This document shows positions 24,408 to 33,327 of a DNA stretch of 33,346 nt, in pieces. The stretch spans positions 1-33,346 of the forward strand of contig SLLL01000164.1 in NCBI GenBank assembly GCA_007134085.1, given 5' to 3'. The stretch is from Balneolaceae bacterium (GTDB lineage: Bacteria; Bacteroidota; Rhodothermia; Balneolales; Balneolaceae). Every line of letters begins with the position of its first letter. The stretch's first letter is position 1. The translations under genes were made by a program, and so were the position numbers. A model generated the notes under the pieces. It was not told where the DNA came from, ran no database searches, and saw only the letters and a program-made list of their open reading frames with translations.

Positions 24408-25421
24408 ATGTTTCAAAAGTTTTTTTCAGCACTATTTGTAGTGCTTTTTTTAGCGTCTTGCGCTCAACGTGATGAAGTAAATATCTACTCATCCCGCCAT
24501 TACGATACCGACAATGAACTTTACGACAGGTTTACGGAAGAGACAGGAATCCATATCAACCTCATTGAAGGTTCAAGTGATGAATTGATCGAACGCATCC
24601 GGAATGAGGGCATTAACAGTCCGGCTGATATCGTCATTACAGTTGATGCCGGCAGGCTTTGGCGTGCAAAAGAAGCGGGAATTCTTCAACCTCACAACTC
24701 TGACTTTCTGAACGAAACCATTCCTCAACAGATGCAGGATGCTGAAGGCTACTGGGTAGGGCTTTCAGAACGCACGCGAGGAATAATCTACAACAGAAGC
24801 ACAGTAGATCCTGCAGAATTGCAGGGATACCTTGAACTGGCGGATGAAAAATGGGAAGGGCGAATTTGCATCCGGTCGTCAAATAACATTTATAACCAAT
24901 CACTTGTAGCCTCGATGATTGAAGTTCTTGGTGAAGAGGCTACCGAAGAGTGGGCAGGGCGGTTGGTTCAAAATTTTGCACGTCCTCCACAGGGTGGCGA
25001 TACTGATCAGATTAAAGCTGTTGCTGCCGGTTTGTGTGATGTGGCTCTTGCAAATCACTACTATCTGGCGAGGTTAATGCAGTCATCATCTGCCCAGGAT
25101 CGTGAAGTAGCCGGGCAGGTTGGCATCTATTTTCCACCTGCTGAATATGGCGGTACTCACGTAAACATCAGTGGTGCCGGGATAGCAGCCAATTCGCCAA
25201 ATCGTGAACATGCCGTTCGTTTTCTTGAATATCTGGCTACTGAAGATACACAACTGATTTTCGCGGTTGGCAATAATGAATTTCCGGTTCTCGGCGGACT
25301 CGATCTGCCGGAAGCACTGCTCTCTTTTGGTACGTATGACAGCGATGCTGTAAACGTAACGTATTATGGAGTCAACAACCCCGCAGCCATCCGCCTTATG
25401 GACAGAGTTGGGTGGAGATAA
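24408..25421 (+). CDS. Ferric-iron ABC transporter substrate-binding lipoprotein (FutA/FbpA type)
   Basis: The 337-residue protein has a lipoprotein signal ending LFLASC (Cys18) and the FutA-type iron-binding fold. IYSSRHYDTD at 26-35 gives His31 and Tyr32, NIYNQ gives Tyr162, and NHYYLARL gives Tyr218 and Tyr219. These offsets (0, 1, 131, 187, 188) equal those I recall for the His and four Tyr iron ligands of cyanobacterial FutA1. It captures Fe(III) outside the inner membrane and delivers it to a FutB/FbpB permease, the likely partner being the convergent gene at 25587. The ATPase subunit is not in the window. A perfect palindrome over its promoter suggests iron-dependent repression. Confidence 0.92.
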   Translation: MFQKFFSALFVVLFLASCAQRDEVNIYSSRHYDTDNELYDRFTEETGIHINLIEGSSDELIERIRNEGINSPADIVITVDAGRLWRAKEAGILQPHNSDFLNETIPQQMQDAEGYWVGLSERTRGIIYNRSTVDPAELQGYLELADEKWEGRICIRSSNNIYNQSLVASMIEVLGEEATEEWAGRLVQNFARPPQGGDTDQIKAVAAGLCDVALANHYYLARLMQSSSAQDREVAGQVGIYFPPAEYGGTHVNISGAGIAANSPNREHAVRFLEYLATEDTQLIFAVGNNEFPVLGGLDLPEALLSFGTYDSDAVNVTYYGVNNPAAIRLMDRVGWR

Positions 25422-25434
25422 GTACTAACGATGA

Positions 25435-25509
25435 TCCTGCTTCGTACAATTGGTTTGAGGGATTGAATCATTGATTGGTTGTTTTCGGACGGGGACGTCC
25501 GATCTACGT
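25435..25509 (-). repeat. REP-like composite repeat, unit 1
   Basis: The unit begins TCCTGCTTC, where a degenerate second hairpin lies, and contains the hairpin TCGGACG-GGGA-CGTCCGA (25485-25502). On the minus strand GTAG (25507-25504) sits just 5' of that hairpin, the head tetranucleotide typical of REP elements. Unit 2 lies 86 bp on. Confidence 0.75.
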
Positions 25510-25515
25510 ACTTAC

Positions 25516-25592
25516 GAAGCTCCTGCTTCCTACACTTGGCTTGAGGGGTGTATCACAGATTGGTTTTTCGAACGGGGACGTTCGATCTACGT
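25516..25592 (-). repeat. REP-like composite repeat, unit 2, overlapping the permease stop codon
   Basis: The first hairpin is GAAGC-TCCT-GCTTC (25516-25529), headed on the minus strand by GTAG (25533-25530). The second is TCGAACG-GGGA-CGTTCGA (25568-25585), headed by GTAG (25590-25587). One stem pair differs from unit 1 on both sides, so pairing is kept. The TAG of the last GTAG is the stop codon of the permease gene. Confidence 0.75.
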
Positions 25593-27281
25593 TTTTCTGG
25601 TTCTGGCAATGGATTTGCTGAGGATAAATACGGGTACGAGTCCTACAAGAATAATTGCAAGAGCCGCACCGGATGATTCTGCAAGCCGTTCATCAGAAGC
25701 CAGGCGATAAACCTGCACGGCGAGCGTATCGAAATTGAATGGACGCACAATGATGGTTGCGGGCAGTTCTTTTATCACGTCTACAATTACAAGCATAATC
25801 GCTGCAAACAAACTTCCAGACATCATCGGCACGTGCACTTTGCCGAGTGTTTTCCCGAAACTGTATCCCATACCTTCGGCAGCTTCGTCCATACTTGGGG
25901 TGATTTTGCCAAGGCTTGCTTCAACCGTGTTGAATGCAACTGCCAAAAATCGTACCACATAGGCAAATATCAGCGCAAATATAGTGCCGCTGAGGAGCAG
26001 CCCCGATGAGATTCCAAATGTGCTTCGCAGCCAGCTGTCGATTGTGTTATCCATCCAGCCGAAAGGAATCAGAATTCCTACGGCAATTACAGAGCCGGGG
26101 ATTGCATAACCCATAGAACCGATCCGGGTTGATGCTTTGGTTAAAAAGTTGGGGTTTAACCGAACTCCATAAGCCATGATTAATGCTACAATCAGAGCGA
26201 TTACACCTGCCATTAGTGCAACAAGAATAGTGTTGAGGCTGAACTGCAGAAACCTAGCATCAACCGCGGCGTCGAAATTGGCAATCATCATATCAATAAG
26301 AATAGCAGTTGGTATGATAAAACCGATGAGTACAGGAACAGAACAGAAAGCTGTGCTTGCCCACTTTTTCCAGCCTTGTAGTTTGTAAATGTGGAGGTGC
26401 TTGTACCGGCCGGCAGAGCTCTGTTTCATACTCATCTTATTACGGCTCCACCGTTCAAGAAGAATTAAGAAGAGTATGAAAATCAGCAGAAATCCGGCAA
26501 GCTGTGCAGCAGCAGCACGTTCGCCAAGCCCAAACCATGTTCTGTAAATGCCGGTGGTAAAGGTTTGCACACCAAAGTAATCAACTGTTCCAAAATCGTT
26601 TAGGGTCTCCATCAAGGCGAGAGCCATACCCGCTGCAATAGATGGCCTTGCTAAAGGAAGGGCAATTTTGTAAAAGCTTTGAAGCGGAGAAGCACCGAGG
26701 CTGCGGCTGGCTTCAAGCAGTGATGATGATTGCTCCAAAAATGCTGCCCGGGTTAGCAGATAAACGTAGGGAAAGAAAACGAACGACATCATCAGTATCG
26801 CCCCGCCTATGGACCGAACGTTGGGAAACCAGTAATCACCTAAACCCCAGCCGGTTATATCGCGGATTAATGTTTGCAGGGGGCCGGTATATGCCAGAAA
26901 ATCGGTATAGGTGTAGGCCATCAGGTAAGCGGGAACGGCCATCGGCAGTATCAACATCCAGTTGAACCACTTGCTGCCGGGGAACGAACACATGGTTACC
27001 AGCCAGGCGGTGCCAACCCCAAGAATAAACACACCATTGCCAACGCCCAGCATTAAAATGATGGAGTTTTTCACATAATCGGGCAGTACGGTTGATGCAA
27101 GATGCTGCCATACATCCCCGCTGGGCACAAACAGGTTGGCTGCAACAGTAAAAACAGGAACCCCAACAAGCAGGGCAACAAGGATGGTTAAAACAGTCCA
27201 CCATCCGGAACCGGTACGAGCGGTAGCTGAAGCATTTTTTACAGGCCTGAGATGTTTTGTTTGCAGGATGTTGCGAATCAT
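25587..27281 (-). CDS. Ferric-iron ABC transporter permease (FutB/FbpB type, two fused membrane domains)
   Basis: The 564-residue protein holds two copies of the binding-protein-dependent transport domain, about 12 membrane segments in all. Each copy has its ATPase-coupling EAA loop: EASRSLGASPLQSFYKIALPLARP (190-213, first half) and DEAAEGMGYSFGKTLGKVHVPMMSG (465-489, second half). This fused layout is typical of FbpB, FutB and SfuB ferric permeases. It converges on the binding-protein gene, which is unusual since these are normally one operon; the ATPase gene is elsewhere. Its TAG stop lies inside a REP-like repeat. Residues after GLVPVFILSKS are a short basic tail, RTRKT. Confidence 0.92.
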   Translation of the reverse strand: MIRNILQTKHLRPVKNASATARTGSGWWTVLTILVALLVGVPVFTVAANLFVPSGDVWQHLASTVLPDYVKNSIILMLGVGNGVFILGVGTAWLVTMCSFPGSKWFNWMLILPMAVPAYLMAYTYTDFLAYTGPLQTLIRDITGWGLGDYWFPNVRSIGGAILMMSFVFFPYVYLLTRAAFLEQSSSLLEASRSLGASPLQSFYKIALPLARPSIAAGMALALMETLNDFGTVDYFGVQTFTTGIYRTWFGLGERAAAAQLAGFLLIFILFLILLERWSRNKMSMKQSSAGRYKHLHIYKLQGWKKWASTAFCSVPVLIGFIIPTAILIDMMIANFDAAVDARFLQFSLNTILVALMAGVIALIVALIMAYGVRLNPNFLTKASTRIGSMGYAIPGSVIAVGILIPFGWMDNTIDSWLRSTFGISSGLLLSGTIFALIFAYVVRFLAVAFNTVEASLGKITPSMDEAAEGMGYSFGKTLGKVHVPMMSGSLFAAIMLVIVDVIKELPATIIVRPFNFDTLAVQVYRLASDERLAESSGAALAIILVGLVPVFILSKSIARTRKT

Positions 27282-27372
27282 ATCACGCCAAAAATAGAGC
27301 TTTTAGATGAAGAAATGGCAACTAATCGGGCTAAAATTTGATGGAACATTGTTTTCAATGCTGTTGGATCAC

Positions 27373-28812
27373 TCAACGAATACCAAACTCTCTCTTTAGT
27401 GCAAGATTTGCCGCGTGATACCCACACATGCCATGAACGCCGCCACCCGGTGGTGTTGAGGATGAGCAGAAATAGAGCCCTTTTGCAGGGGTGGCATACG
27501 GGTTTATAAAACTCACAGGACGGGAAAACAGCTGCTGCAAATTCTGCATGCCACCGTTTATGTCCCCGCCGATGTAGTTTGCATTGTACGTCTCAAAATC
27601 GGAACAGTTCATGGTTCGTTTCTCATCAATTACATCCCGAAAACCGGGTGCAAAGCGTTCAATCTGGTTCTCAATCTCCTTTGTCATATCTTTGGTTGAA
27701 CCGTTCGGCACATGGCAGTAGGCCCAAAGAGTGTGTCCGTTTCCGTCGGTTCTTTCCGGGTCAAAAAGGCTTTGCTGTACAACGAGTACAAATGGCTTTT
27801 CCGGATGGCGATCCTCTTTCATCGACTTTTCGGATTCTGAAATCTCCTGAAATGTGCCGCCAACATGAACAGTACCGGCACGTTTGCACTCAGCATCTTT
27901 CCATGGAACCGGCTCTTTCAGGATGTAATCTATCTTGAAAACTCCCGCTCCCAACTTGAAATTACGCAGCTTTTTCTTATATCGGGGCGAAAGAGTATCT
28001 CCGGCAATACGGGCAACCTGTCTTGGAGTGAGGTCAAAAAGAACAGCTTTTGCTTTCGGCAGCTGGGACATGCGCTCAACTTTAAATCCGGTTTCTATTT
28101 CACCACCAAGAGAAGTGAAATACGACGCAAGAGCGTTAGCAATTGCCTGAGAACCACCTGCAGCCAAAGGCCAGCCGTTTGTGTGTGCTGCACCAAAAAA
28201 AACCAACCCTATAGCCGTTGTAGCCATAGAGTTAAGTGGCAGTAAGCTGTGTGCAGCCATTCCTCCGAAAAGTGCTTTTGCCCGTTCAGTTTTGAACCGG
28301 GTTTGAAAAACCGATGCGGGCTGAAGCCCCTTCAAACCAAAAGATGCCAGTTTAAACGGATTGGAAGGAATACGAAGCGGGCCAAGAAAATCACGAGTTA
28401 ATTTTTCCCAGTTTTCGGTGATGGGTTCTGCGACTTTCAGGTACTCTTTTTCATCTTCGTTGAGATGAAAAGCTGTTTCGTGTAGATCATTGTACAGTAT
28501 TGCTGCCGGTTCATCATCCATAGGGTGAGCAGCAGGATGAACGGGATGAATCCATTTCAACCCGAATTTTTCTAACGGCAGTTGTTTGAAAAATGGGGAT
28601 GAAATTCCCATCGGATGAACAGCTGAGCAGATATCGTGTAAGTAACCGGGCCTTATAATCTCTTTGGTACGGGTACCGCCGCCAACTGTATCAGCTGCTT
28701 CAAAAATTTTCACATGCAATCCCTCTTGCGCAAGACGAATGGCAGCTGCAAGGCCATTTGGGCCCGAGCCTACAACGATTGCATCATACGAAATTGAATT
28801 GCTGTTCTTCAA
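27373..28812 (-). CDS. FAD-dependent oxidoreductase, phytoene desaturase/PYROXD2-like
   Basis: The 479-residue protein opens with a dinucleotide-binding motif, DAIVVGSGPNGLAAA with GSGPNG at 16-21, then IFEAADTVGGGTRTKE, the FAD-ribose and GG motif of CrtI-like amine oxidases/desaturases. The C-terminal YFCSSSTPPGGGVHGMCGYHAA completes the FAD site. The family (COG1233) includes carotenoid desaturases and the poorly defined PYROXD2 group; no carotenoid genes are near, so the substrate is open. The start must be a TTG at 28812: an in-frame stop lies 8 codons upstream and no ATG occurs between it and the nucleotide motif. Confidence 0.85.
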   Translation of the reverse strand: MKNSNSISYDAIVVGSGPNGLAAAIRLAQEGLHVKIFEAADTVGGGTRTKEIIRPGYLHDICSAVHPMGISSPFFKQLPLEKFGLKWIHPVHPAAHPMDDEPAAILYNDLHETAFHLNEDEKEYLKVAEPITENWEKLTRDFLGPLRIPSNPFKLASFGLKGLQPASVFQTRFKTERAKALFGGMAAHSLLPLNSMATTAIGLVFFGAAHTNGWPLAAGGSQAIANALASYFTSLGGEIETGFKVERMSQLPKAKAVLFDLTPRQVARIAGDTLSPRYKKKLRNFKLGAGVFKIDYILKEPVPWKDAECKRAGTVHVGGTFQEISESEKSMKEDRHPEKPFVLVVQQSLFDPERTDGNGHTLWAYCHVPNGSTKDMTKEIENQIERFAPGFRDVIDEKRTMNCSDFETYNANYIGGDINGGMQNLQQLFSRPVSFINPYATPAKGLYFCSSSTPPGGGVHGMCGYHAANLALKREFGIR

Positions 28813-29002
28813 TGTTTTGAATTGATTTAAATACTGTCAGAAGGTACATAAATAACCATCAAACAAGAAGAGAGATTCAATTAGTTCAATGTGAATAACC
28901 GTCTAAACCTGGATAGTATAAATTGAATGGTACATAGAATTATTGCTATACTCAGCCCATGACCCAAAATAATGTGATGTAAGATATATCCAGTGGTAGT
29001 TC

Positions 29003-29308
29003 TTATCCTTTCATTTTGATCGGGTTCTGTCGTGCATCAAAAAAGTCAGTGACGTAAATAATGTTATCTACAACCCGGTATATGATCTTTATATTATTCT
29101 CAATTATTCTGCGATGCCCAAGATTCAGATGAATCAAATGTTCCTCTAATTGTCCGCTATAAGGATTGTGAACTAAATTTTCAGCTTTGTTTAATAGCAG
29201 TGATTTTATTTCAACTACTTTTTCGATAGGAATCTCTTGTCCTTCGATCAAAAAACGCAAAGTTTCTGTAAGACTTACAAGCGCTTGCTCTGTATAAAGT
29301 ATTTTCAA
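29003..29308 (-). CDS. RelE/ParE-superfamily toxin
   Basis: This is a 101-residue basic protein of RelE/ParE fold. An N-terminal strand (MKILYTEQALVSL) leads into a helical pair, then the conserved core LGHRRIIENNIKIIYRVVDNIIYV and the ending TDFFDARQNP. ParE members poison gyrase and RelE members cut mRNA on the ribosome; the sequence does not decide between them. It starts with TTG overlapping the antitoxin stop (TTGA, 4 bases), so translation is coupled to the antitoxin, as in many type II modules. The pair sits in a low-GC patch between unrelated genes, which fits lateral gain. Confidence 0.82.
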   Translation of the reverse strand: MKILYTEQALVSLTETLRFLIEGQEIPIEKVVEIKSLLLNKAENLVHNPYSGQLEEHLIHLNLGHRRIIENNIKIIYRVVDNIIYVTDFFDARQNPIKMKG

Positions 29309-29532
29309 ACCCCAAGCTTTTCCTTAAGATTGCTTTCAAAACTTTCCCTGTCTAATGTTTTTCCTTGAGCAATATTATCTTCAGATTTTAGTGCTCTTGA
29401 TGTTAGTTTATTTCGCAATTCAGGGTCTAAAGCAGTTTTATTTAATAATGTTTTGATCGCTTCAAGTATATGTGGATCTGCTTCGTTATCAATCAACTTT
29501 TTCACTTCTAATCTTAAATCTGCTGTATTCAT
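29305..29532 (-). CDS. Putative type II antitoxin of the RelE/ParE-like module
   Basis: The 75-residue protein is charged and mostly helical (LEVKKLIDNEADPHILEAIKTLL, then a C-terminal part rich in Lys, Asp and Glu). Size, composition and position directly upstream of the toxin with a 4-base overlap identify it as the antitoxin. It resembles short antitoxins paired with RelE-like toxins in Bacteroidota-type genomes, but no specific DNA-binding fold is evident by eye. The ATG at 29532 is preceded by an AT-rich region without a clear Shine-Dalgarno. Confidence 0.75.
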   Translation of the reverse strand: MNTADLRLEVKKLIDNEADPHILEAIKTLLNKTALDPELRNKLTSRALKSEDNIAQGKTLDRESFESNLKEKLGV

Positions 29533-29856
29533 TATTGGGTGTTGATTTTAATGCTATAGATTTTACACATAACGAAAGTACCAATTATTAGGTGTGCTTT
29601 CAGATACATTCAATATGTTTAAAATAGGCCATCAAATGCAATCTGCGAATCTACTCTGACTAAGCAGGTATTTATAACTCTGTTCTTCTGTGCCCAGGAC
29701 AAAAATCAACTATCCACCACGGCCGTATTTTAAAAGCATCCAATCCCGCTTTAAAGATTGTAAAGGAAATCAATCGCCCGGTATAACCGTTAATACTTTA
29801 TCACATATTCGTTATCTTGGAAACGCTTCTGAAATCATCATCACCAAAACAACTTT
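29533..29856. other. 324-bp gene-free region upstream of icmF and the antitoxin
   Basis: This is a divergent intergenic stretch, AT-rich on the antitoxin side. The only frame, 29690-29878, starts with GTG, overlaps icmF and shows no recognisable sequence. A candidate icmF promoter lies at 29758-29787. No cobalamin-riboswitch core was seen. Confidence 0.6.
29758..29787 (+). promoter_or_regulatory. Candidate icmF promoter
   Basis: TTGTAA (29758-29763), an 18-base spacer and TATAAC (29782-29787) form a sigma70-like pair. The predicted start is near 29794, giving a leader of about 63 bases. Confidence 0.4.
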
Positions 29857-32800
29857 ATGTCAGACGCTACAAAAATAAGCACTAAAAAATCGGGCAAAAA
29901 TAACCGGGTAAATGGCGCAGCCAAAAACGAGAAAATTACAACTACTCATAAGGTACGCTTTGTTACAGCGGCAAGCCTTTTTGACGGGCATGACGCCAGT
30001 ATCAACATCATGCGCCGCATTCTGCAGGCTACAGGAGCAGAGGTAATTCATCTCGGGCATAACCGCTCTGTGAATGAAATTGTGAACTGCGCCATTCAGG
30101 AAGATGCGCAGGGAATAGCGATCAGTTCGTATCAGGGAGGGCATGTTGAGTACTTTAAGTATATGATCGATTTATTGCGCGAAAAGGGTGCATCTCATAT
30201 CAAAGTTTTTGGCGGTGGCGGTGGTGTGATTGTGGACCGAGAGATCAAAGAGCTGCACGATTATGGCATTACCCGAATATTCTCTGTTGAAGACGGCAGT
30301 AATATGGGCCTTCAGGGGATGATAAACTTCATGATGGAAGAGTGCGATTTCGATACTACGAAAGTTGCACCTGAAGATTATCAAGATGTAATAACTCAGA
30401 ACATAAACGCCATCTCAAGAACCATTACTGCGCTCGAAAATGGTGCAAGTGAAATTGCCGAGTTTGATGGATCAACTCTTTTCTTACAGGGAGAAAAAGT
30501 TGAAAAGAGCACCAAACAGATACCAATTCTCGGAATTACTGGTACAGGTGGTGCAGGAAAGAGTTCTTTGACGGATGAGATTATCCGAAGATTTCTTACC
30601 GAATTTAATGATCTGACAATAGCCGTAATTTCCATTGACCCGTCTAAGATTCGTACAGGCGGTGCACTACTGGGTGACCGCATCCGAATGAACAGCATTG
30701 ATACCGATAGGGTATTTATGCGGAGCATGGCAACCAGGGCATCGAATAAGTCAATCAGCGACGCAGCAAAGGGGGCTGTTGCCGTTTGTAAGGCGGCCGG
30801 TTTTGATCTGATTATCGTAGAAACAAGCGGAATCGGGCAAAGCGGTGTGGAGATTACTGAGCTTTGCGATATCCCGGTTTATGTGATGACCCACGAATAT
30901 GGAGCGGCTACCCAGCTTGAGAAGATTAATATGCTTGATCTTGCCGATCTTGTGGTTCTCAATAAGTTTGATAAAAAAGGCTCGTTGGATGCTCTGCGCG
31001 ATGTGCGCAAACAGATGCAGCGCAATCGGGGTGATTGGCACATAAAGCCTGAAAAGATGCCGGTTTATCCAACTATTGCGGCACAATTTAATGACGAGGG
31101 AGTCCATCGCCTGTTTGCTGCTATTGTGAATCGCATCAACGATTCGTTTCCGCTTCAATGGAAAACAGAACTTTACACCAACGCCGAGCCCGCCGAAAAC
31201 CTTCACATTCAGGCTATCATCCCGGGCAAGCGTCAACGATATCTCTCTGAAATTTCCGAAACCATTCATAACTACCATCAATGGGCAGAGCAGCAGGTCG
31301 AGATTGCATCAAAACTGGACCAGGTTAGGGGTACCATCGAGCAGATAAAAAATTGGAACCCTGATGACCGTGTACTGCTTTTGTCCCGGCTCGATGAGAT
31401 GGAGAGCCACTGGTCAACAGAGCTCGATACGTTGCCGGCAAAAATTCTGGATGGCTGGGATGAACTGTACGAAAAATATAAGGCTGATCATTTTAGTGTA
31501 AAGATTCGGGATAAAGAGATCAAAAACGAGCTTTACAGAGAGTCTTTGAGCGGTACAAAAATCCCCAGAATTTCGCTGCCTAAGACAAAGAACCTGGGCG
31601 ACAGGCTCCGTTTCGCGCTGAAAGAGAACTTGCCGGGCTACTTTCCATACACAGCAGGCGTGTTTCCGTTTAAACGCGAGGGGGAGGATCCCACCCGAAT
31701 GTTTGCTGGAGAGGGAACTCCTGAGCGTACAAACAGGCGCTTTCATTACGTGAGTGAGGGGATGCCGGCAGCCCGGCTCTCCACAGCATTCGATTCGGTA
31801 ACGCTCTATGGTGAAGATCCCGATCACCGCCCGGATATCTACGGAAAAATTGGGAACTCCGGTGTGAATATTTGCACGCTGGATGATATGAAGAAACTCT
31901 ACTCCGGGTTTGAACTTACGGCTCCAACCACATCCGTTTCGATGACCATCAACGGCCCGGCACCAATGATTCTTGCCATGTTTATGAACACAGCGATTGA
32001 CCAGGAGGTGGAGCGGTATCTGAAATCACAAGGAGAATGGGAGAGTGCCCAAAAGAGGGTGGAGGCTTATTTCAAAGAGAGGGGGCTGCCGGTTCCTCAA
32101 TATGCCAATGAACTGCCTGCAACCAACAATGGCTTTGGGCTTGGCCTTCTTGGCCTGAGTGGTGATAAGCTGCTTGAAAACGAAGTGTATGAGAAGATTA
32201 AGCGTGATGCCATTAAAGTTGTGCGCGGTACCGTTCAGGCGGATATTCTGAAAGAAGACCAGGCTCAGAACACCTGCATATTTTCAACGGAGTTTGCCCT
32301 GAAAATGATGGGGGATGTGCAGAGCTATTTTACAGCAAACCGGGTTCGTAACTACTATTCTGTTTCAATTTCGGGGTACCACATAGCAGAAGCCGGTGCC
32401 AACCCGATAACCCAGGCAGCGTTTACGCTCTCCAATGGCTTCACGTTTGTGGAGTATTACCTATCGAGAGGTTTGAATGTGGATGACTTTGCACACAATC
32501 TTTCTTTCTTCTTCAGCAACGGGCTTGATCCAGAGTATGCGGTGATTGGCCGGGTTGCCCGCCGTATCTGGGCCATTGCGATGAAGCATAAGTACGGAGC
32601 TAATGACAGGTCCCAAAAGCTGAAGTACCATATCCAAACCAGCGGGCGGTCGCTTCATGCGCAGGAGATTCAGTTTAATGATATCCGAACCACGCTTCAG
32701 GCTTTGATGGCCATCTATGATAACTGCAACTCACTGCATACCAATGCGTTTGATGAAGCGATTACCACGCCGACGGAAGCATCTGTGAGGCGGGCACTGG

Positions 32801-33327
32801 CTATTCAGCTCATCATCAACAAAGAGATGGGGCTTGCGAAGAATGAGAATCCGCTGCAGGGCTCCTTCATTATCGAAGAGCTGACAGATCTTGTGGAAGA
32901 GGCCATCCTTGCTGAGTTCGACCGGCTAACAGAACGAGGCGGTGTGCTTGGTGCAATGGAGAGCATGTATCAGCGCGGAAAGATTCAGGAAGAGAGCCTC
33001 CATTACGAATCGCTGAAACACTCCGGCGAACTGCCAATTATTGGCGTAAATACGTTTATGAGCGAGAAAGATCAGGATACGCTTGAGAATGAGATCGAAC
33101 TGATCCGGTCAACAGAAGAGGAAAAGCTTCAGCAGATAGATAACCTCAATGCTTTCAAGAAAGTGAATGAGAAAGAAGCTGAAGTAGCTTTGAACCGTTT
33201 AAAACAAGTGGCGAGAGCAAACGGAAACCTCTTTGAAGAGTTGATGGAAACCGTAAAAAGTGCTTCACTCGGACAGATCTCTCACGCCCTTTACGAAGTA
33301 GGCGGCCAATATCGCCGGAATATGTAA
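29857..33327 (+). CDS. icmF: Fused isobutyryl-CoA mutase (IcmF): B12 domain, MeaI-type G-protein chaperone, mutase barrel
   Basis: The 1156 residues hold three parts. The N-terminal B12 domain has [12 protein letters not shown] at 40-51 with the cobalt-ligating His45. A MeaI-like GTPase follows, with its P-loop GTGGAGKS at 229-236 and NKFDKKG as the guanine-specificity motif. The C-terminal (about 570-1150) is the acyl-CoA mutase domain. By eye against methylmalonyl-CoA mutase, its Tyr of QYAG is Phe616 (RMFAGEG) and its Arg of VRNTYI is Gln804 (AQNTCI); this Phe/Gln pair is the isobutyryl-CoA signature. It interconverts isobutyryl- and n-butyryl-CoA using adenosylcobalamin, the GTPase guarding cofactor loading. 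Related fused mutases act on pivalyl/isovaleryl-CoA, so substrate needs testing. Confidence 0.95.
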   Translation: MSDATKISTKKSGKNNRVNGAAKNEKITTTHKVRFVTAASLFDGHDASINIMRRILQATGAEVIHLGHNRSVNEIVNCAIQEDAQGIAISSYQGGHVEYFKYMIDLLREKGASHIKVFGGGGGVIVDREIKELHDYGITRIFSVEDGSNMGLQGMINFMMEECDFDTTKVAPEDYQDVITQNINAISRTITALENGASEIAEFDGSTLFLQGEKVEKSTKQIPILGITGTGGAGKSSLTDEIIRRFLTEFNDLTIAVISIDPSKIRTGGALLGDRIRMNSIDTDRVFMRSMATRASNKSISDAAKGAVAVCKAAGFDLIIVETSGIGQSGVEITELCDIPVYVMTHEYGAATQLEKINMLDLADLVVLNKFDKKGSLDALRDVRKQMQRNRGDWHIKPEKMPVYPTIAAQFNDEGVHRLFAAIVNRINDSFPLQWKTELYTNAEPAENLHIQAIIPGKRQRYLSEISETIHNYHQWAEQQVEIASKLDQVRGTIEQIKNWNPDDRVLLLSRLDEMESHWSTELDTLPAKILDGWDELYEKYKADHFSVKIRDKEIKNELYRESLSGTKIPRISLPKTKNLGDRLRFALKENLPGYFPYTAGVFPFKREGEDPTRMFAGEGTPERTNRRFHYVSEGMPAARLSTAFDSVTLYGEDPDHRPDIYGKIGNSGVNICTLDDMKKLYSGFELTAPTTSVSMTINGPAPMILAMFMNTAIDQEVERYLKSQGEWESAQKRVEAYFKERGLPVPQYANELPATNNGFGLGLLGLSGDKLLENEVYEKIKRDAIKVVRGTVQADILKEDQAQNTCIFSTEFALKMMGDVQSYFTANRVRNYYSVSISGYHIAEAGANPITQAAFTLSNGFTFVEYYLSRGLNVDDFAHNLSFFFSNGLDPEYAVIGRVARRIWAIAMKHKYGANDRSQKLKYHIQTSGRSLHAQEIQFNDIRTTLQALMAIYDNCNSLHTNAFDEAITTPTEASVRRALAIQLIINKEMGLAKNENPLQGSFIIEELTDLVEEAILAEFDRLTERGGVLGAMESMYQRGKIQEESLHYESLKHSGELPIIGVNTFMSEKDQDTLENEIELIRSTEEEKLQQIDNLNAFKKVNEKEAEVALNRLKQVARANGNLFEELMETVKSASLGQISHALYEVGGQYRRNM

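Noticed and set aside
27290-27340. Second copy of the futA palindrome upstream of the permease gene
   Set aside because: Only a TTTTAGA half-site is present; the expected TCTAAA arm at 5-base spacing is missing.
29533-29856. Cobalamin riboswitch before the B12-dependent icmF gene
   Set aside because: No GCCACTG-type B12-box or matching stem pattern was seen in the region.
29690-29878. Small frame upstream of icmF
   Set aside because: GTG start, overlap with icmF, no recognisable motif and unlikely composition for a protein.
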